A stretch of 64,000 nt of DNA. It comes from Eutrigla gurnardus. Taxonomy: Eukaryota; Chordata; Actinopteri; Perciformes; Triglidae. Shown here piece after piece: positions 42,836-55,713 of the stretch. The position numbers were made by a program, and so were the translations under genes. Below the pieces are notes generated by a model that saw only the letters and a list, made by a program, of their open reading frames with translations, was not told where the DNA came from and did not search any database. How positions within the stretch are numbered: the first letter of the stretch is position 1; each line of letters opens with the position of its first letter. Location: positions 2,687,103-2,751,102 of the forward strand of contig OY741276.1 in the NCBI GenBank assembly GCA_963514095.1, read 5' to 3'.

Positions 42836-45800
42836 GACGGTGTTCAATATCCACTCTGCAAACATTTTTGGGTGTTTCGGGGGGAGGGGGGGTACGTCTT
42901 CCACCACCATCCTCGTCCTTCTCCTTTTGTTGTGACTTCGTGTGTCAGAGGTCAGAGGTCATCGCTGGTGTAGTCGCAGACCTGTTGCTGTTTCCCCGCC
43001 GCCATGTGACTGATGACATCCAGGAAACCTGACGCGTCACCAGTCGGTCCATTACCACGGCCTTCAATCATCCCTCCGTCCTTTAGTCAGATGTTTTCTA
43101 CTCCTTCCGGGATCCTGGATTCAGGATCCTGGATCCTGGATTGTGGGGTTAAGCGGGTAAGGAGGATTGTGTTGCGTTTGTGGCACCTTTCACTCATCTT
43201 CCTGTCATGTTCGTGGTTCCCAGAGGCTACGCCATGCCGACACACATCTCATTCAGCTCTGCAGCACTTCCCCCTCGATCCAGAGGTTTAAACAGCAGCT
43301 CCAATTCAAAGTGGAGTAGGAGGCATTTTTCATGTCGAACATCTTGACTCGTTAAAGCAGGAGAAGCACAGGTGTAACTAATAACGCTAACGAGTGAGCC
43401 GGCGTTGCACAGCGCCGCGGCAACGGAGCCGGATCGCATGCAGCCATTGTTAAAGCCGTTAAACAGACGTGTGCTGTTGCTGCTGCAGAGGAGAAGAAAC
43501 GCTGGATTTCACTCTGGTATATGAAGGGAAATAAAATGCTGCTCGATCCTCCTGAGTGGAAACACAACCAACTTCACTGGAGTTTAACACCCGTTTACAA
43601 ACATGCAAACTACTTCATTTGTAATATCTTAACAGATTTGTTATAAAAAAAGACTCATAATCATAATAAAGGTTTAAAAACTGGAGCCAGAATGTTTAAA
43701 TCAACAGATTTAAACTCCTGGGTGAATTAACAGGATCAACTCCATCTTCGGTTTGCCATCGGTGGAATATTTTAACCTTGAAAATGGGATGTTTCCCACC
43801 GCAATGATCCCTGGGTAATGGCTCAGATGTGGTTAATCGTCTAATCGTCCAAAAAAATGATTTATTTCAATGTAAGTTCTCAGCATTTGTTTCCATGATT
43901 TCCAAACGTTTTCCTTTTTCTCCTGGATGTGTGAAATACTGCAGGTACAAATACTTTCTTAGAAATGTGACATCATCATCTATTACATCACAGATGCAGA
44001 CTCCTTCCCATAATCAATTATAAGATGATTTATTTCATTATTATTCCAATCAGGACTGCAGTTCATCCTTTGGGTTTTGGTTTCCATCCTGATATTGTGA
44101 TAACGTGTTTGCAATCTATTTTTAGTTGAATTAAACGGTTTTCTCAAACTTAATGACGTGTTGAAATATTGCCTTAAAAGGTGTTTTCTAGCTTTAAATA
44201 GAAATCAACCAGCACGGTATCCGTCTGCCCTTCTCTTAGCGTGGAAATAAGATATACACTCACAAGAAGGCGGCGTGACAATCCATCTCCCGGATGGAGA
44301 TATTGATATTAACATGTACGATGCCCATTTCAATTTGATCGCAATCTGGCCGTTTCAAAGTGTTATTTAAATGAACGCGTGTCGTTTCAACTAAACAACA
44401 ACAACAACAACACAGCAGAGTGAAGAAAGAGAATTACAGATATTGACTAAATACGTCTTATCATTTATCATAATTTCTCCATCCACTTTGTCACGGCTTC
44501 AGCGTTTAAGGGAGATAGATGACACAAGATGTTGTCCTCTCTTTCATACTTGCCGTGCTCTGGGAAGTGTGTCCAATATGGACTTACTTTCCCCTCTTTG
44601 CGATTCAGTCGGCACGCGTTTGTCACCATCTCGCCACACCGGTTGGATCTGCACACAGTTTTTTTTGTAACGGGACATCTGGCGTGTGGACCTTTGACCT
44701 TTATGATAAAGGATGCGTCTCCCCGGCAGCGATATATCTCACTAATAACTAAATATTTAGAGGGCAGCGTGTCAAATTACTACACGGGGCGTGTGTTTTT
44801 TGTATGTTACTCAGGGAGTTTTGAACAATGTCACGGTTGGCGTCATTAAGGAGCGAGGCGGGCTTTGTGCTGAGGTGGTCGGCTCGGAGAGGATGGCCAT
44901 TAATATCTTGGAGGGGGGGGTATTCCCGTGGCGAGGTGACTGGTGGGATGGAGAAGGTCCTGCTCTGGAGCAGACACCTACAACACAAAGTTCCAAGAAA
45001 AAAAAAAAGAAAAAAAGTGCTGAGCGGCGGCGGCAGCAGCGGCCATCTGCTCCCCTGCTAACTAATGCAAAAACATCCGGCGTGGACAAAACCTCCAGGA
45101 GAGGGGACGTGATCTACCGTCCAATCTCTCCTCCTTCCTCCATCCAGGATGAATCATATCAAACAGTATCAGACGTCAGAAGGAGAAGAAGAAGAAAAGC
45201 CTCCACAAAGAGTTATTCCTTTAATAAGACGCAGTGATAGGCTTCTGCTATCACAACAGTTTATTCCGTGTTCTTGATGCAGTGATTTCCACATCTATTA
45301 CACACGCAGGACTTTTGTCGTTCAGACCTCTGATGGATCTGAATGTGCCGCTTTGCCCCGGCGCCGTGATTTAGGGGGAACATTTTATCAGAGCCGGGGC
45401 CGAGGCGATGCGTGGTCCGCCGGGGAGCCGGGGCGTTTTATAAGGGTATAAATAATCAATGACACTGCATCTGTAATGGCCTGTAATGCAGTTTGTTAAC
45501 TCCCCCACTTCACCCCCCCCACCCCCCACCACCACCCAGAGTGGAGCGTTTGTTGCTTCAAACAATGGGAGACGAGCTGACACGTCTAATTGACAAGGCA
45601 GGAGGATCCTGAACCAAAAAGGTAATTAAGTCCACATTAAATAATAACATTACGCACGCTCCAGTCAAAGAGAGGGTTTTTTTGTTCAGCTGTTGCTTAT
45701 TACGAGCATCAATCTACGGGATGAACTTTTATTGATCTGTTACGTTCGCCAAACCCACAAGGGGCTTAAAGCATCTGCCAGAAAAAGTTCTGAGCTGCAG

Positions 45801-45950
45801 TAAAAACCGGTACACGTGTAAACCTCCTTTAATAACCGCGGTGAGTGTTTCTAATAAGTTAGAGAGGAACGCTGTCACACTCAGGCGTCACTGTTGCTGC
45901 CACGTCTCATATTTCACATCCAGAGGATGAAAAAAATACTAAAACACCAA
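42836..45950. other. Upstream flank, nothing coding recognised
   Basis: Contains a GGATCCTGGATT tandem (43107-43141), a short CAA run (44395-44411) and G/C-rich patches near 45360-45440. The 148-codon frame at 44791-45237 is Lys/Arg-rich low-complexity at its centre and matches no family known to me. Confidence 0.4.
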
Positions 45951-45989
45951 ATACTCCCCCCTCCTCCCCCCTTTGAGTCCCATCCCCCC

Positions 45990-46230
45990 CCTCCGATCTC
46001 ACCCGTGAGCCTCTGATTTCCATTATTATTAATATCTGCCTGTTTAATTTTCAGCTCTGTCATAATGTGTCGGCCTAAACTACAAGAGACAATCCCTTAT
46101 TGATTACTTTCCCAGCAGCCCCGGCGCATGCCCCAGCTGATCACGCCTCTCATGCACAGACATCTCATGCATTTCAGATAATAAGCTGCTGCTCCGGAGT
46201 TGAAACAAATTGGATGTGCAGTCAGTCACT
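45990..46230. promoter_or_regulatory. Candidate non-coding regulatory block
   Basis: Words CCATTATTATTAATATCTG, GTTTAATTTTCAGCTC, CTTATTGATTACTTTCC, CATGCATTTCAGATAATAAGC in repeat-free sequence. Confidence 0.3.
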
Positions 46231-47919
46231 GTCCAAGTGAATCATGTTGCAGTCTGTCAGTGGACGAGGCCTGGATTATCATCTTACCCAAGCGAGGCAA
46301 CAAAAAAATGGAGGGGGGGAGAGATAGGGGGGAGAAAAAATGGCATGAGCACCTGCCGTGATGGCGGTTACATGTGAGCACGACTCCCACTGTTCCATCA
46401 ACGCTTATAAACTTTGTCTTGAACCAAAAGAAGATGAGAAAGAAACACATCCGGCGTGTTTGACGTCGCTTCCATAACGAGGAAATCAAAACGTCACGAA
46501 GACGTCTTCTAAAAATCTAGTTTTTCATTATTCTGACGAGGCTCGGAGCTTCAAACAAACGTAATTTCCTGACGTTTTGGATGCCGGCTGTGTGTTTTCA
46601 GGGAGACCTCTGAAAAGTTCCCACGAGAAATAATGTGACGAAACATGTCGTTAGTCTGATTGGACGAGGGAGATCGGCCTTATGAGAATTTAATCCAATG
46701 CTAGGAATTCCCGACACGAGCAGAAGGATCAGCTATCTGTGTTTTCACACTCGTCAACAGGTCATGTGACTCATGACGGTGGTCGTGAACTCACGCTATG
46801 TTATGCTTGTATGTTTGGACGAGCTAACAGAGGCTAACAACGGTGTCGGGTTTCCTTTGCTTTTTGGGATTCTGTAACAGGAGGGACATAAAGCTTCCTG
46901 TCACCTTGGACCTGGCATCGTTTCAAATTCACTGCACTTTAAAAAAAAATATCAAAAAGGGAAGTTTTTTCTTTTAGGGAGGGGGGGAGGGGGGGTTTCA
47001 CGGGAAGACATGATTAATAATACATCAGGATTATAGAGCACAGACTGTGCTGCACTGACTTTAATAAGTCCATGGAGGGAAAACAAACCCAGACTATGAA
47101 AACAACCGCACTCGCTGCCTGAGAAACATCTGCATTTAAACGCCAATAAATCTGCATTTCTGCTTTTCCCTCTCCCCCCTCTCGGCGTGGAGGATTAGTT
47201 AGTGGCTCGTGATTGAAATGTACCTGAATGTGCTGTAAATAACAGCAAACATACGTGGTGGAATTTGTGAAATAATGGTTTTATCCGTGGGGGGGGGGGG
47301 GGGGGGGGGGGGAGTACACCTGAGCTACTGTGGTTTGCTGAGAAGTAGAATAATTGGCACCCTAGTGTAAGGCTCCCTCTGTTTCGGTGCCAGTTGTTTT
47401 AAAATATGGATGATATTGTTTTCATTGCCGGGGCTTTTTATTGAGTTCCACTCGGTCCGTTGCAGCATAATCCTCCCGACTCTGACCTTTCCTGCCATGT
47501 GGGAAAAGTAAATAAACAAGGCACTGATGTATCTCCTCGGTTACCAGAGGAGCAGAGCGGCGGCGGCGTTTTCCGTTGATCATGTTCAAGCGTGCTGGAT
47601 TCAGAAAGCTGTCTGAGCAGGGAGACTGCTTCCTGTGGACCATGCAGAGAATAATGGATGACGGGGAGGAAGAGAACCATTTATTGACAACTGTGATTGG
47701 TGTGTGGCATTCTGCTCTATCGGCATAATCCCCGCCCCCCAACAGAACTAGAGGCGTTGACCATGAGATGTTTTAGTTAGAGCATTCCTTAAAAATGTTG
47801 CTCCTCGTGGTCACGATAATTTAAAAACACCGACTTACACACAAACATTAACACAAGCCGTGAAGTGGTGATTTCTTTCCCTGCAGCCTCGGACGCGACG
47901 CGACGACGACGTGGACGTC
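46231..47919. other. Upstream flank with poly-G tract
   Basis: No exon recognised. The main landmark is the G tract at 47289-47312; smaller G runs lie at 46311-46332 and 46979-46996. Confidence 0.45.
47289..47312. repeat. Poly-G tract
   Basis: 24 consecutive G, among the longest homopolymers in the window. Assembly length is uncertain in such runs. Confidence 0.95.
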
Positions 47920-48240
47920 ATGCTAATCCCGCTCTCATTGCATTACACCACTCATGACCATCCATTGTTAAATCTTGCATAAATACATAGATAAGAAAAT
48001 GATTCAATTTAAGTCGAGTCTTTTCTCGTTCTACACTGTCTCCTTAAATCATGCATAAACGTGATAATTACCCACACTAGGCCAAAAGGGCCCATCACTG
48101 CCACTTTAAATCCAATAAACGCCGTGACCTGATCACTATAATTGACCATCTATCAGGGTCATTGAGGAGTCCAATGTTGTTAACCGCCGCTTATAATCCC
48201 TCTTGATCATTGCTAATTACAGAAAGTGGGAGAAACCAAT
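47920..48240. promoter_or_regulatory. Candidate non-coding regulatory block
   Basis: CATGCTAATCCCGCTCTCATTG, AACGTGATAATTACCCACAC, GACCTGATCACTATAATTGACC and CATTGCTAATTACAG in 300 bp of repeat-free sequence. The texture is strongly enhancer-like. It ends about 450 bp before the first CTCF-motif repeat block. Confidence 0.4.
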
Positions 48241-48692
48241 ATTCTGGATACCCGGAGAGCAGCTGCCGAGCGTTTGAGGGAGGCAGGACGGGACGCTTTA
48301 ATATCACTCAGCCAGGAAAAATGACTCGCTTTGTGATTTAAGGCCGAACCACCGTCGTTCTCTCAGAGGTCGAGTCATGTGACGGGAGAGGTAACTCGGC
48401 GGTTTGAAGTGGGCGGGGCTTAGTTAGCATAATAGGTGATGTGACGTCCGTCTGTGCATCATCACCTATGTCATAACGAAAGTTTTTTACTATTATTAAT
48501 ACTAACTTTAATGTTGATTGATGCCAATTTAATCGGAATGATTTCATATTTTCATATTGTGCACCCAATCTACAACATGCCGAATAAATTACCTAAATGA
48601 TCGATTTCTTTGTATTTTTATAGCAAAATCCAATTTTCCTTTCTTCTAGGAAAACTAAATATAGCTAACTAGCTAACATCAGCGTCTTACAA

Positions 48693-49285
48693 GCTCCGAT
48701 AACAACACACACTGAGGGACAGTGACTTCCTTCTCTGCTCATGAAGACATGACTGTATATTATCTTCACAAAGATAATAGTTGTTTGATATTAGATTCAT
48801 ATCCAGAATGTAAAACACAGCTGTGTTTCATCACCCGTAGTCAGTAAGTAGCAGGCGGAAACCTACAGGTCTGAAAGTGAAGCCAAGCTGAAGTGCCTTG
48901 AACTGTCATTCTCTCTGCTGGCAACCAGGGGGCGACTCCTCTCTGGTTGTATAGAAGTCTATGAGAAAATGGTCCTACTTCTCTCTGCTGGCCACCAGGG
49001 GGCGACTCCTCTCTGGTTGTATAGAAGTCAATGAGAAAATGGTCCTACTTCTCTCTGCTGGCCACCAGGGGGCGACTCCTCTCTGGTTGTATAGAAGTCT
49101 ATGAGAAAATGGTCCTACTTCTCTCTGCTGGCCACCAGGGGGCGACTCCTCTCTGGTTGTATAGAAGTCTATGAAAAAATGGTCCTACTTCTCTCTTGAG
49201 GTATTATCTCAGTAAACATTGTAAAAATTTATGGTCCTAATCTCTAGGTTCAAGTCTTCTTTGTCCAAATATGGTCACTTCCTTC
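48693..49285 (+). repeat. Dispersed repeat block, copy 1 (contains 4 x 70-bp CTCF-motif array)
   Basis: It begins GCTCCGATAACAACACACAC and shares the left flank, the array and a right end (GTCCAAATATGGTCACTTCC) with the block at 54901-55713. Relative to that copy it has extra bases between TTCACAAA and GTTTCATCACC, and lacks about 230 bp after TCAAGTCTTCT. Both lie in the same orientation about 6.2 kb apart. The 70-bp unit with its flanks is, from memory, a highly abundant percomorph repeat. Confidence 0.85.
48911..49190 (+). promoter_or_regulatory. Tandem array of four 70-bp units with CTCF-consensus cores (array 1)
   Basis: Units start at 48911, 48981, 49051 and 49121 and differ by only a few bases. 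Each has TGGCCACCAGGGGGCGACT (CAACC variant in the first), an almost exact CTCF consensus. Cores lie at 48922-48935, 48992-49005, 49062-49075 and 49132-49145, all forward on the plus strand. Binding is not shown. Confidence 0.6.
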
Positions 49286-50947
49286 ACTGGTTGCGGAATA
49301 ATTGGTGACGGCCAATATGCCAAACGCGAGGCCACAAACCTACGACGACCTGCGTCTGTGGCATCAACCAATAACATCATGACATCATCCATCATTCTGC
49401 ACCTTTCAGCGGCTCGGAGGTGAGAAACACGTCATCGTACAGACGATAGACTCTTGAAACGGCGTTCGGCGTGACGGGAAGCTTTCAGGGCCTTTAAGCA
49501 GTATTACATCGTCAGCACTCACCTGCGTCAGCGTCAGCCGGCTTGAAATCCATCTGATTGAATTTGCTTTAGTTGAGGTAAATGAAATAATTTAAGCCAC
49601 AAATGTATTATATGGTAACACGGTTAACTCGGTGTTCTACTTAAAGGCGTGTTAAAATAAAAAAAGGCTCTTGATTTTCTCGGGGGAGAGCGGCCGTCTG
49701 GCCATGAATTTCATTTAGCCCTGGAAACGCTCCGTGAATACGAGACGCACTTAGCAGTCAATTTTTACACAGACGTCACGAATGCGGGCGACCTCTAATG
49801 ACATTTTAAATAAGCCGAAATATGCACGTGCTATAAAAGCATATTGCTACCTTTTTTAAACAGTTCACATTTCACAATCACGTCGCCTCTGCCAGCGTTT
49901 GCACTCCATTTCTTTCCAGGGCCGGCGTTTTCTCACCGTCGCTGTGCACCGGGGCAACAAGTCATTGAGAAAATGCACAATTTATTGAAATTTTATGGAA
50001 AGACCCCGTACCCCCTTTCACCACCGCACAATTACGTAAAAAGCCACGTAGCCCTTGAGTAACCCTTTTAATAGTAATTCATTTATGACTCTGGTTACAG
50101 AGGGGATGCCTCTGCTGCCACAAACACCCTCAAACATGTGTGTATGGCTGGAGGATTCGAATCCACAATGCACCGAAGGGCACAGCTTTCATCAAGGCAC
50201 TCTGTCTTTTCTTCATAAGCACGTCATAAAATATTTCATTCCTCCTTTTTTTTTCAACTTGTTTCATTACAAAAGTCGAGCATTTGATTTTCTACGGGTG
50301 GGAACGGCTCGTTTGAGTATTTCTGAATTGATTCGGTTTGATAGAAAACATGCTGTTTTTTTTTTTTTTTACGTCGGACGTCTCGTCTCGGACATAAAAA
50401 CAACAAAACCAAACAAAAAAGGAAAACGAGAGAAAAAGAGTGAGCGGTGGAGAGTCTCCTGAGATGAGTGTGATGATTGCACCCACATTCCGCTGCAGAG
50501 TTAAAACCCTCGGAGGCTTCGGGGACGTGAAAGCCTACTTCTTCTCTCTTTATAGTACAACACTTAGGCAGCGCACCACTTCTCTTTTTTCCCTCCTTTC
50601 TTTCCCCAACCCTGAACATTGCTCACATCGCTGTTCCCTGAAGCTTGAAAGCACAACATTTCTCAGCCAGCAACTCCCACTGGGACCAGAGCCCAGAGAT
50701 GGAAATGCAAAAGGATATGTTTTATTGGACAGTTGCAGACAAATAAATCTAAATATGTATTTTGGTCATGTTTGTGTGCCGACTGCATCCTGAGGGAGTT
50801 GGAATGATTACATGACATAAATAACTGGCGCCGTGGCGTGATATGAGGTCACGTGTTTACGTACGTGGAACCTGAGGGTCAGGGAGGAGAATAACTCAAA
50901 ACACTGGTTTCTCCCTCTTCTTGTTGTTTTTGGTGGCGTTGGTACTG
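49286..50947. other. Upstream flank, nothing coding recognised
   Basis: Complex sequence with enhancer-like words around 49550-49860 and a T-run at 50356-50371. No exon recognised. Confidence 0.4.
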
Positions 50948-50995
50948 GGAGACGCCTTCCCAGTATTAATGGGAGACGCCTTCCCAGTATTAATG
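50948..50995 (+). repeat. 24-bp tandem duplication
   Basis: GGGAGACGCCTTCCCAGTAT plus TAAT occurs twice, and a third partial GGGAGA follows. Each unit contains the short hairpin GGGA...TCCC. Confidence 0.9.
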
Positions 50996-51067
50996 GGAGA
51001 TGGCTGAAATATACACTAAAGCGGATAAAGGTGTGTTGAAGCCTGCCAGTGGGACACAAATCACCAT

Positions 51068-51297
<230 letters not shown>

Positions 51298-52489
51298 TCA
51301 ACCTGAATGAAATGGTTTAGGCTCACTGATCTACGTGAAGGAAAGTCAATGGGAGGTGTCAATGGGAGGTGTCAATGGGAGGGCAGGCGGGGACTCCTGC
51401 AATCACATGTCCTGTGATTGACAGGTCCTAACCTGGGGGGCTCCTCCCCCCCCGACACGGACTCGTAGGCGCCCAGTGAGTTATGGGCCGAGGCTCTGGG
51501 TCATGTGACGTGACCTGCATCTCTTTGACTATGCATACGCTCCCCTCTCCATCAGGTGGGTTTGTTTCATTTCAGTGTATTCATTCTGGAGCTCCACGTT
51601 GACCTCGCCTGCTTTCAGACCGCCAACGCCTCGGCCGGCGAGCCCTCCACGCTTATTAGTATCGGCACATCCATTCTGATTGATGATCTTCTTCCTCCCA
51701 CTTTTTTTGGTGAGGTTGATGGGAAATGTCATCTCAATTACTCCTCAGAAATGCTCAACTAGGATCTCAGTTTGCAACAGAAACTCATGGTAAAAGGATC
51801 ATTAGATTATTGGCGTGGTGTTTTTTTACATCCATCACGAGGCACAGATTTAGACTGGTGATGTGCACATGTTCGATACTTTAACGCCATTCTGGCCAAC
51901 GAGGACATCCCAGGTTTGAATGTTACTCATTTTCAAATGAAAATATGAATATTTGTGAAGACTCCGCTACAATAACAAAGAATAAAACATCAGTGCATCT
52001 CTGCAGGAAGAGCAAACTTATAGCAAACTACACTTTCTGTCTGCAACGTGTGACAGGTGAGCCATGCAGCTTTGCAGAATTATATATGTATCTGTGTCTA
52101 ATTATTTCCTTTCAAGTGCATACAATAAAAGCCTGCATGCCTTTGTATTTGCTTTATTGCCTGAGCGAGGACAGCAGCACGACTGCCCCCCTAAATATTC
52201 CCTCTCATGCCTCCGACATGCACATCTGTCTGCACGTCAGCGTTTCCCTCAACACGTCTCTGCTTTTTTTCTGTAAATGAAAGAGATCCGGCAATCAGTT
52301 GCTCTGATGACACATTTCACTTCCATTGTGCACAACAAAATCTCTCCAGACTTTTTGGAGTCTTCGCTTCGCAGTTCAAACCGAGACAATCGGCCTTCAG
52401 AGCGAGGAGAAAGCACACGGGCTCGGCTGTGATGAAGGCGTGTTAAACACACAGAAACATGTCAGCCAGGCTGACATTGTTTGCATTAA
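51298..52489. other. Upstream flank, nothing coding recognised
   Basis: Includes a PBX-MEIS-type word TGATTGACAG at 51415-51424 within an imperfect inverted repeat (CACATGTCCTGTG). No exon recognised. Confidence 0.4.
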
Positions 52490-52524
52490 ATAAGTCCGCT
52501 TTTTGTGTGTGTGTGTGTGTGTTA

Positions 52525-52800
52525 AAACAGTGTTTTCTATGTTATTGGAGTGGACCGTTTCTCCAGTTTTCCTTGCAATAAAGGATGGCTGTGAGGAAAT
52601 GCTCCTGCTGCAGTGCGGTCACAAGGGGGTAGCATTGACACAGTTGTTTAAGCCCTTTAGCAGGCAGCCGGCAGCAGGACAAACTGCCTTTGATGTAATT
52701 GAGGTCTTAGACCTCTTAGAAAAAGCATATATTGGTTTGTATGTGGAAATGTTCAAGAACAATGGATTTCCATAAGTGGATGTAAAATCGTATTTGGAGC
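52525..52800. promoter_or_regulatory. Candidate non-coding regulatory block
   Basis: Repeat-free sequence after a GT run, with GTTATTGGAGTGGACC, CTTGCAATAAAGGATGG, TTTGATGTAATTGAGG and TCTTAGACCTCTTAGAAAAAGC. An open plus-strand frame of 90 codons spans it but starts in the GT run and matches nothing known. Confidence 0.3.
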
Positions 52801-53249
52801 ATCCCCGGCATGCTAACCACTCTCTAAACAATAAGAAAAAGGACTCCTTCAGGATGGGACGGGTAATTCCGAGGCACTTACGGCCAGGAAATGTAATGGA
52901 ATGTAGCATTAGGATTAAATGTGTGACTAAAAGATACAGACTTGACTAGTTTTGGGCCCTTTGGTGGGTGATTCATTCAAATGTATTTGTAGATATCCTC
53001 AGCTCCGTGCAGCGCTGCTATACATCCTAATAGAAGTCAGCAAGCAGCAGAAGCACATCCTTTTGTTTCTCTGGCAGGATTCAAAGAAGATTTTACTATT
53101 GTTTAGAACTACAAATATGATCATTTCTATATTTAGGGACCTCCAACCTGTATGGATTAAGCTGTTAATTATCAATCAGTCCAGGACCACACCAGTGTTT
53201 CCCCCTAACGAACGCTGCCTTTTCTATCCGTCTTCTCATCCAAAGTAAT

Positions 53250-53480
53250 ACTTAAGAGTACGAGTCTGGCAGGGCCTCATAAATAAAGGTTACCTATTTA
53301 CATATTCAGTTTATCATGAATATTGCATACTCTGTACATAAAAATTCAAATGCAGTGTTTATGAAATATGATCATGCAGCAAATGTGAGAAGACACGGAG
53401 CACAGCCCATTCACACACAGAGGGGATTTAGAGCAGCCCTCTGTGATTAATAAAGAAGGAAATTAACTCCTGCTCAAAGA
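53250..53480. promoter_or_regulatory. Candidate non-coding regulatory block
   Basis: GGCCTCATAAATAAAGG, CAGTTTATCATGAATATTGC, AAATATGATCATGCAGC and CTGTGATTAATAAAGAAGG in repeat-free sequence just before an ATT-rich zone. Confidence 0.35.
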
Positions 53481-53511
53481 CTTTTGGTTTTCCCTCCGCT
53501 TACTCCGAAAA

Positions 53512-53720
53512 GTATCATTATTATTATTATTATTATTATTACTATTATTATTATTATTATAATACTCATGATATTATATATATATAATGATTAAGATATT
53601 AATTGTAGTAGTAGTAATAATAATAACACTAAAAATGATCATATTTGTTATTATTATTATTCATTTATTTTTTAGGCTATTAAGACATTTTATATATATT
53701 TTTTACTATTTATTATTTAT
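53512..53720. repeat. (ATT)n and AT-rich low-complexity zone
   Basis: About 14 ATT units (53517-53560), then TA runs and GTA/ATA trinucleotides. Low complexity throughout. Confidence 0.9.
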
Positions 53721-54022
53721 ATTTACATCACCGTAATATATGGATTAATGTCCAATTAATTCAGCAATAATTCTAAAGTGGAGCCACTTGTCCCTCAGTT
53801 CATCTCCTTGATTGCATTGGATTTAACATGAATATTATTATTATTTATATATTAATTAACATGCATGAGATTAAGTAAAACAGACATCAGGTAATGCTGA
53901 AGTAAGCACATTAACCATATTTGGGCGTCATGATTTGGCTTCGTTATATCGACCGATGGCTACAATATGCATGTAAAGCAGAGATTTCCTTACGTTTTTA
54001 GCCACTACATGTATCCACCTCT

Positions 54023-54023
<1 letters not shown>

Positions 54024-54062
<39 letters not shown>
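54024..54062. repeat. (CA)n microsatellite
   Basis: A perfect CA run of about 19 units. Confidence 0.95.
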
Positions 54063-54069
<7 letters not shown>

Positions 54070-54269
54070 TGCAAATGCAAGAAAAGCTGCTGGGTTTGTA
54101 CTTAAAACGGCGGAGAGGAATAATGGCATGAAGAAGCAAACACTGTGCAGCAGCAAGTGTCTCGTCTCCTCTCATGAACTAGTTAACCTGAAAGAATACG
54201 ATCTACAAATGTGTTTCAGCAAAAGCAAATTACCTGGGTTTTGTGGAGGGGAACTAATCTCTCCAAGCA

Positions 54270-54780
54270 TGACACTGGACAGGAAAGGCCTCTTACTGTT
54301 ATTATGATGTGTCGGCTTGTGTTAGATGGAGGGCCTTGATGGCCGCATCACGGAGGAGCATTGAAGCCCCTCTGCCATGACAGCCCTCTGATGGATGTAC
54401 AGGTGGTGGCGGGGCAGGGGGGAAGATGGAGGTTAGAGAGCCCCGGAGAGGAGGAGGAGGAGGAGGAGGAGGGCGATATGAGGTGGCGTGGAGGGTTATA
54501 TACAAAAGTAAATACCTACAAATGCAGCGCATTAGCAGTAGGTGGAGAAGGCGAGATAACATTAGCATGCGAGGTAGAAGCTCTCGATTGGACAGGCCGT
54601 CTCCGAAACGAAGTAAAGGCCCTCCGTGGTGAATCACCAAACCCTTATTCATCGTGACCCGCGATGATTTCTTCTCTATATGAAACAGACTGATGATAAC
54701 GGCCCATTTGAATATGATTTATAGGGAATCAGAATATCTGCACATCAGACACGTTACGCAGCGCCGTATAGAAATTTGAC
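54270..54780. promoter_or_regulatory. Candidate non-coding regulatory block with a GGA run inside
   Basis: CTGTTATTATGATGTGTCGG, GATGGCCGCATCACGG, GATAACATTAGCATGCG and TTTGAATATGATTTATAGGG flank a GGA trinucleotide run (54449-54472). Apart from that run it is repeat-free. Confidence 0.3.
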
Positions 54781-55078
54781 ATCATAGGAAACAAAAATCC
54801 GTCTGCTAGCTGATTTGGGGAAAGGAAGCGGATTGTGTTATCCTGTGTGCTTAATGGTAGTTTAATTAAACACACAGCTACGTCAACAAAGCAAGGTGAC
54901 GCTCCGATAACAACACACACTGAGGGACAGTGACTTCCTTCTCTGCACATGAAGACATTACTGCACATTATCTTCACAAACACCTCTTTTGTTTCATCAC
55001 CTGTAGTCAGATGGTAGCAGGGGGAAACCTCCAGGTCTGAGAAGTGAAGCCAACGCTGAAGTGCCTTAAACTGTCATT

Positions 55079-55358
55079 CTCTCTGCTGGCCACCAGGGGG
55101 CGACTCCTCTCTGGTTGTATAGAAGTCTATGAGAAAATGGTCCTACTTCTCTCTGCTGGCCACCAGGGGGCGACTCCTCTCTGGTTGTATAGAAGTCTAT
55201 GAGAAAATGGTCCTACTTCTCTCTGCTGGCCACCAGGGGGCGACTCCTCTCTGGTTGTATAGAAGTCTATGAGAAAATGGTCCTACTTCTCTCTGCTGGC
55301 CACCAGGGGGCGACTCCTCTCTGGTTGTATAGAAGTCTATGAGAAAATGGTCCTACTT
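55079..55358 (+). promoter_or_regulatory. Tandem array of four 70-bp units with CTCF-consensus cores (array 2)
   Basis: Units start at 55079, 55149, 55219 and 55289 and look identical to one another. CTCF-like cores lie at 55090-55103, 55160-55173, 55230-55243 and 55300-55313, all forward on the plus strand as in array 1. Within-array identity exceeds identity of the flanks. Confidence 0.6.
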
Positions 55359-55528
55359 CTCTCTTGATGTATTATCTCAGTAAACATTGTAAACATGAGT
55401 TTATGGTCTCAATCTCTAGTTTCAAGTCTTCTTCAATCCAGCATGATGTTCATTTAGTACATTATGGTCCATTTAGAGTCCACCAGACCAGAAAGCAGGG
55501 GATGCTTTAGGGGGCGGGGCTTACCTGC

Positions 55529-55538
55529 TGATTGACAG
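55529..55538 (+). promoter_or_regulatory. PBX-MEIS/PREP composite word TGATTGACAG
   Basis: An exact match to the TGATTGACAG composite site bound by PBX with MEIS/PREP partners, within the right part of repeat copy 2. Confidence 0.35.
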
Positions 55539-55713
55539 GTTGCTACCAATGTTGTTAGACGACTAGTTCTTGATGACATTTTTATTAAACTTACTTTGGC
55601 TTCACACCAGAATCCAGATGGATCCAGATCCAGTAAGGGTACTGCTCTTACGCTTGTGTTCGGGCAGATCCACCCGTCGCTCCGCCACCGTCCAAATATG
55701 GTCACTTCCTTCA

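Larger units (their letters stand above)
54901..55713 (+). repeat. Dispersed repeat block, copy 2 (contains 4 x 70-bp CTCF-motif array)
   Basis: The fuller copy of the block seen at 48693-49285. After the array it continues with TATTATCTCAGTAAACATTG, GTTTCAAGTCTTCTTC, AGCATGATGTTCATTTAG, GGGGCGGGGCTTACC and TGATTGACAGGTTGCTACC before the shared right end. Confidence 0.85.

Noticed and set aside
44791..45237. 148-codon plus-strand frame in a G+C-rich patch
   Set aside because: Lys/Arg low complexity in the middle, no known family, no exon borders; likely chance.
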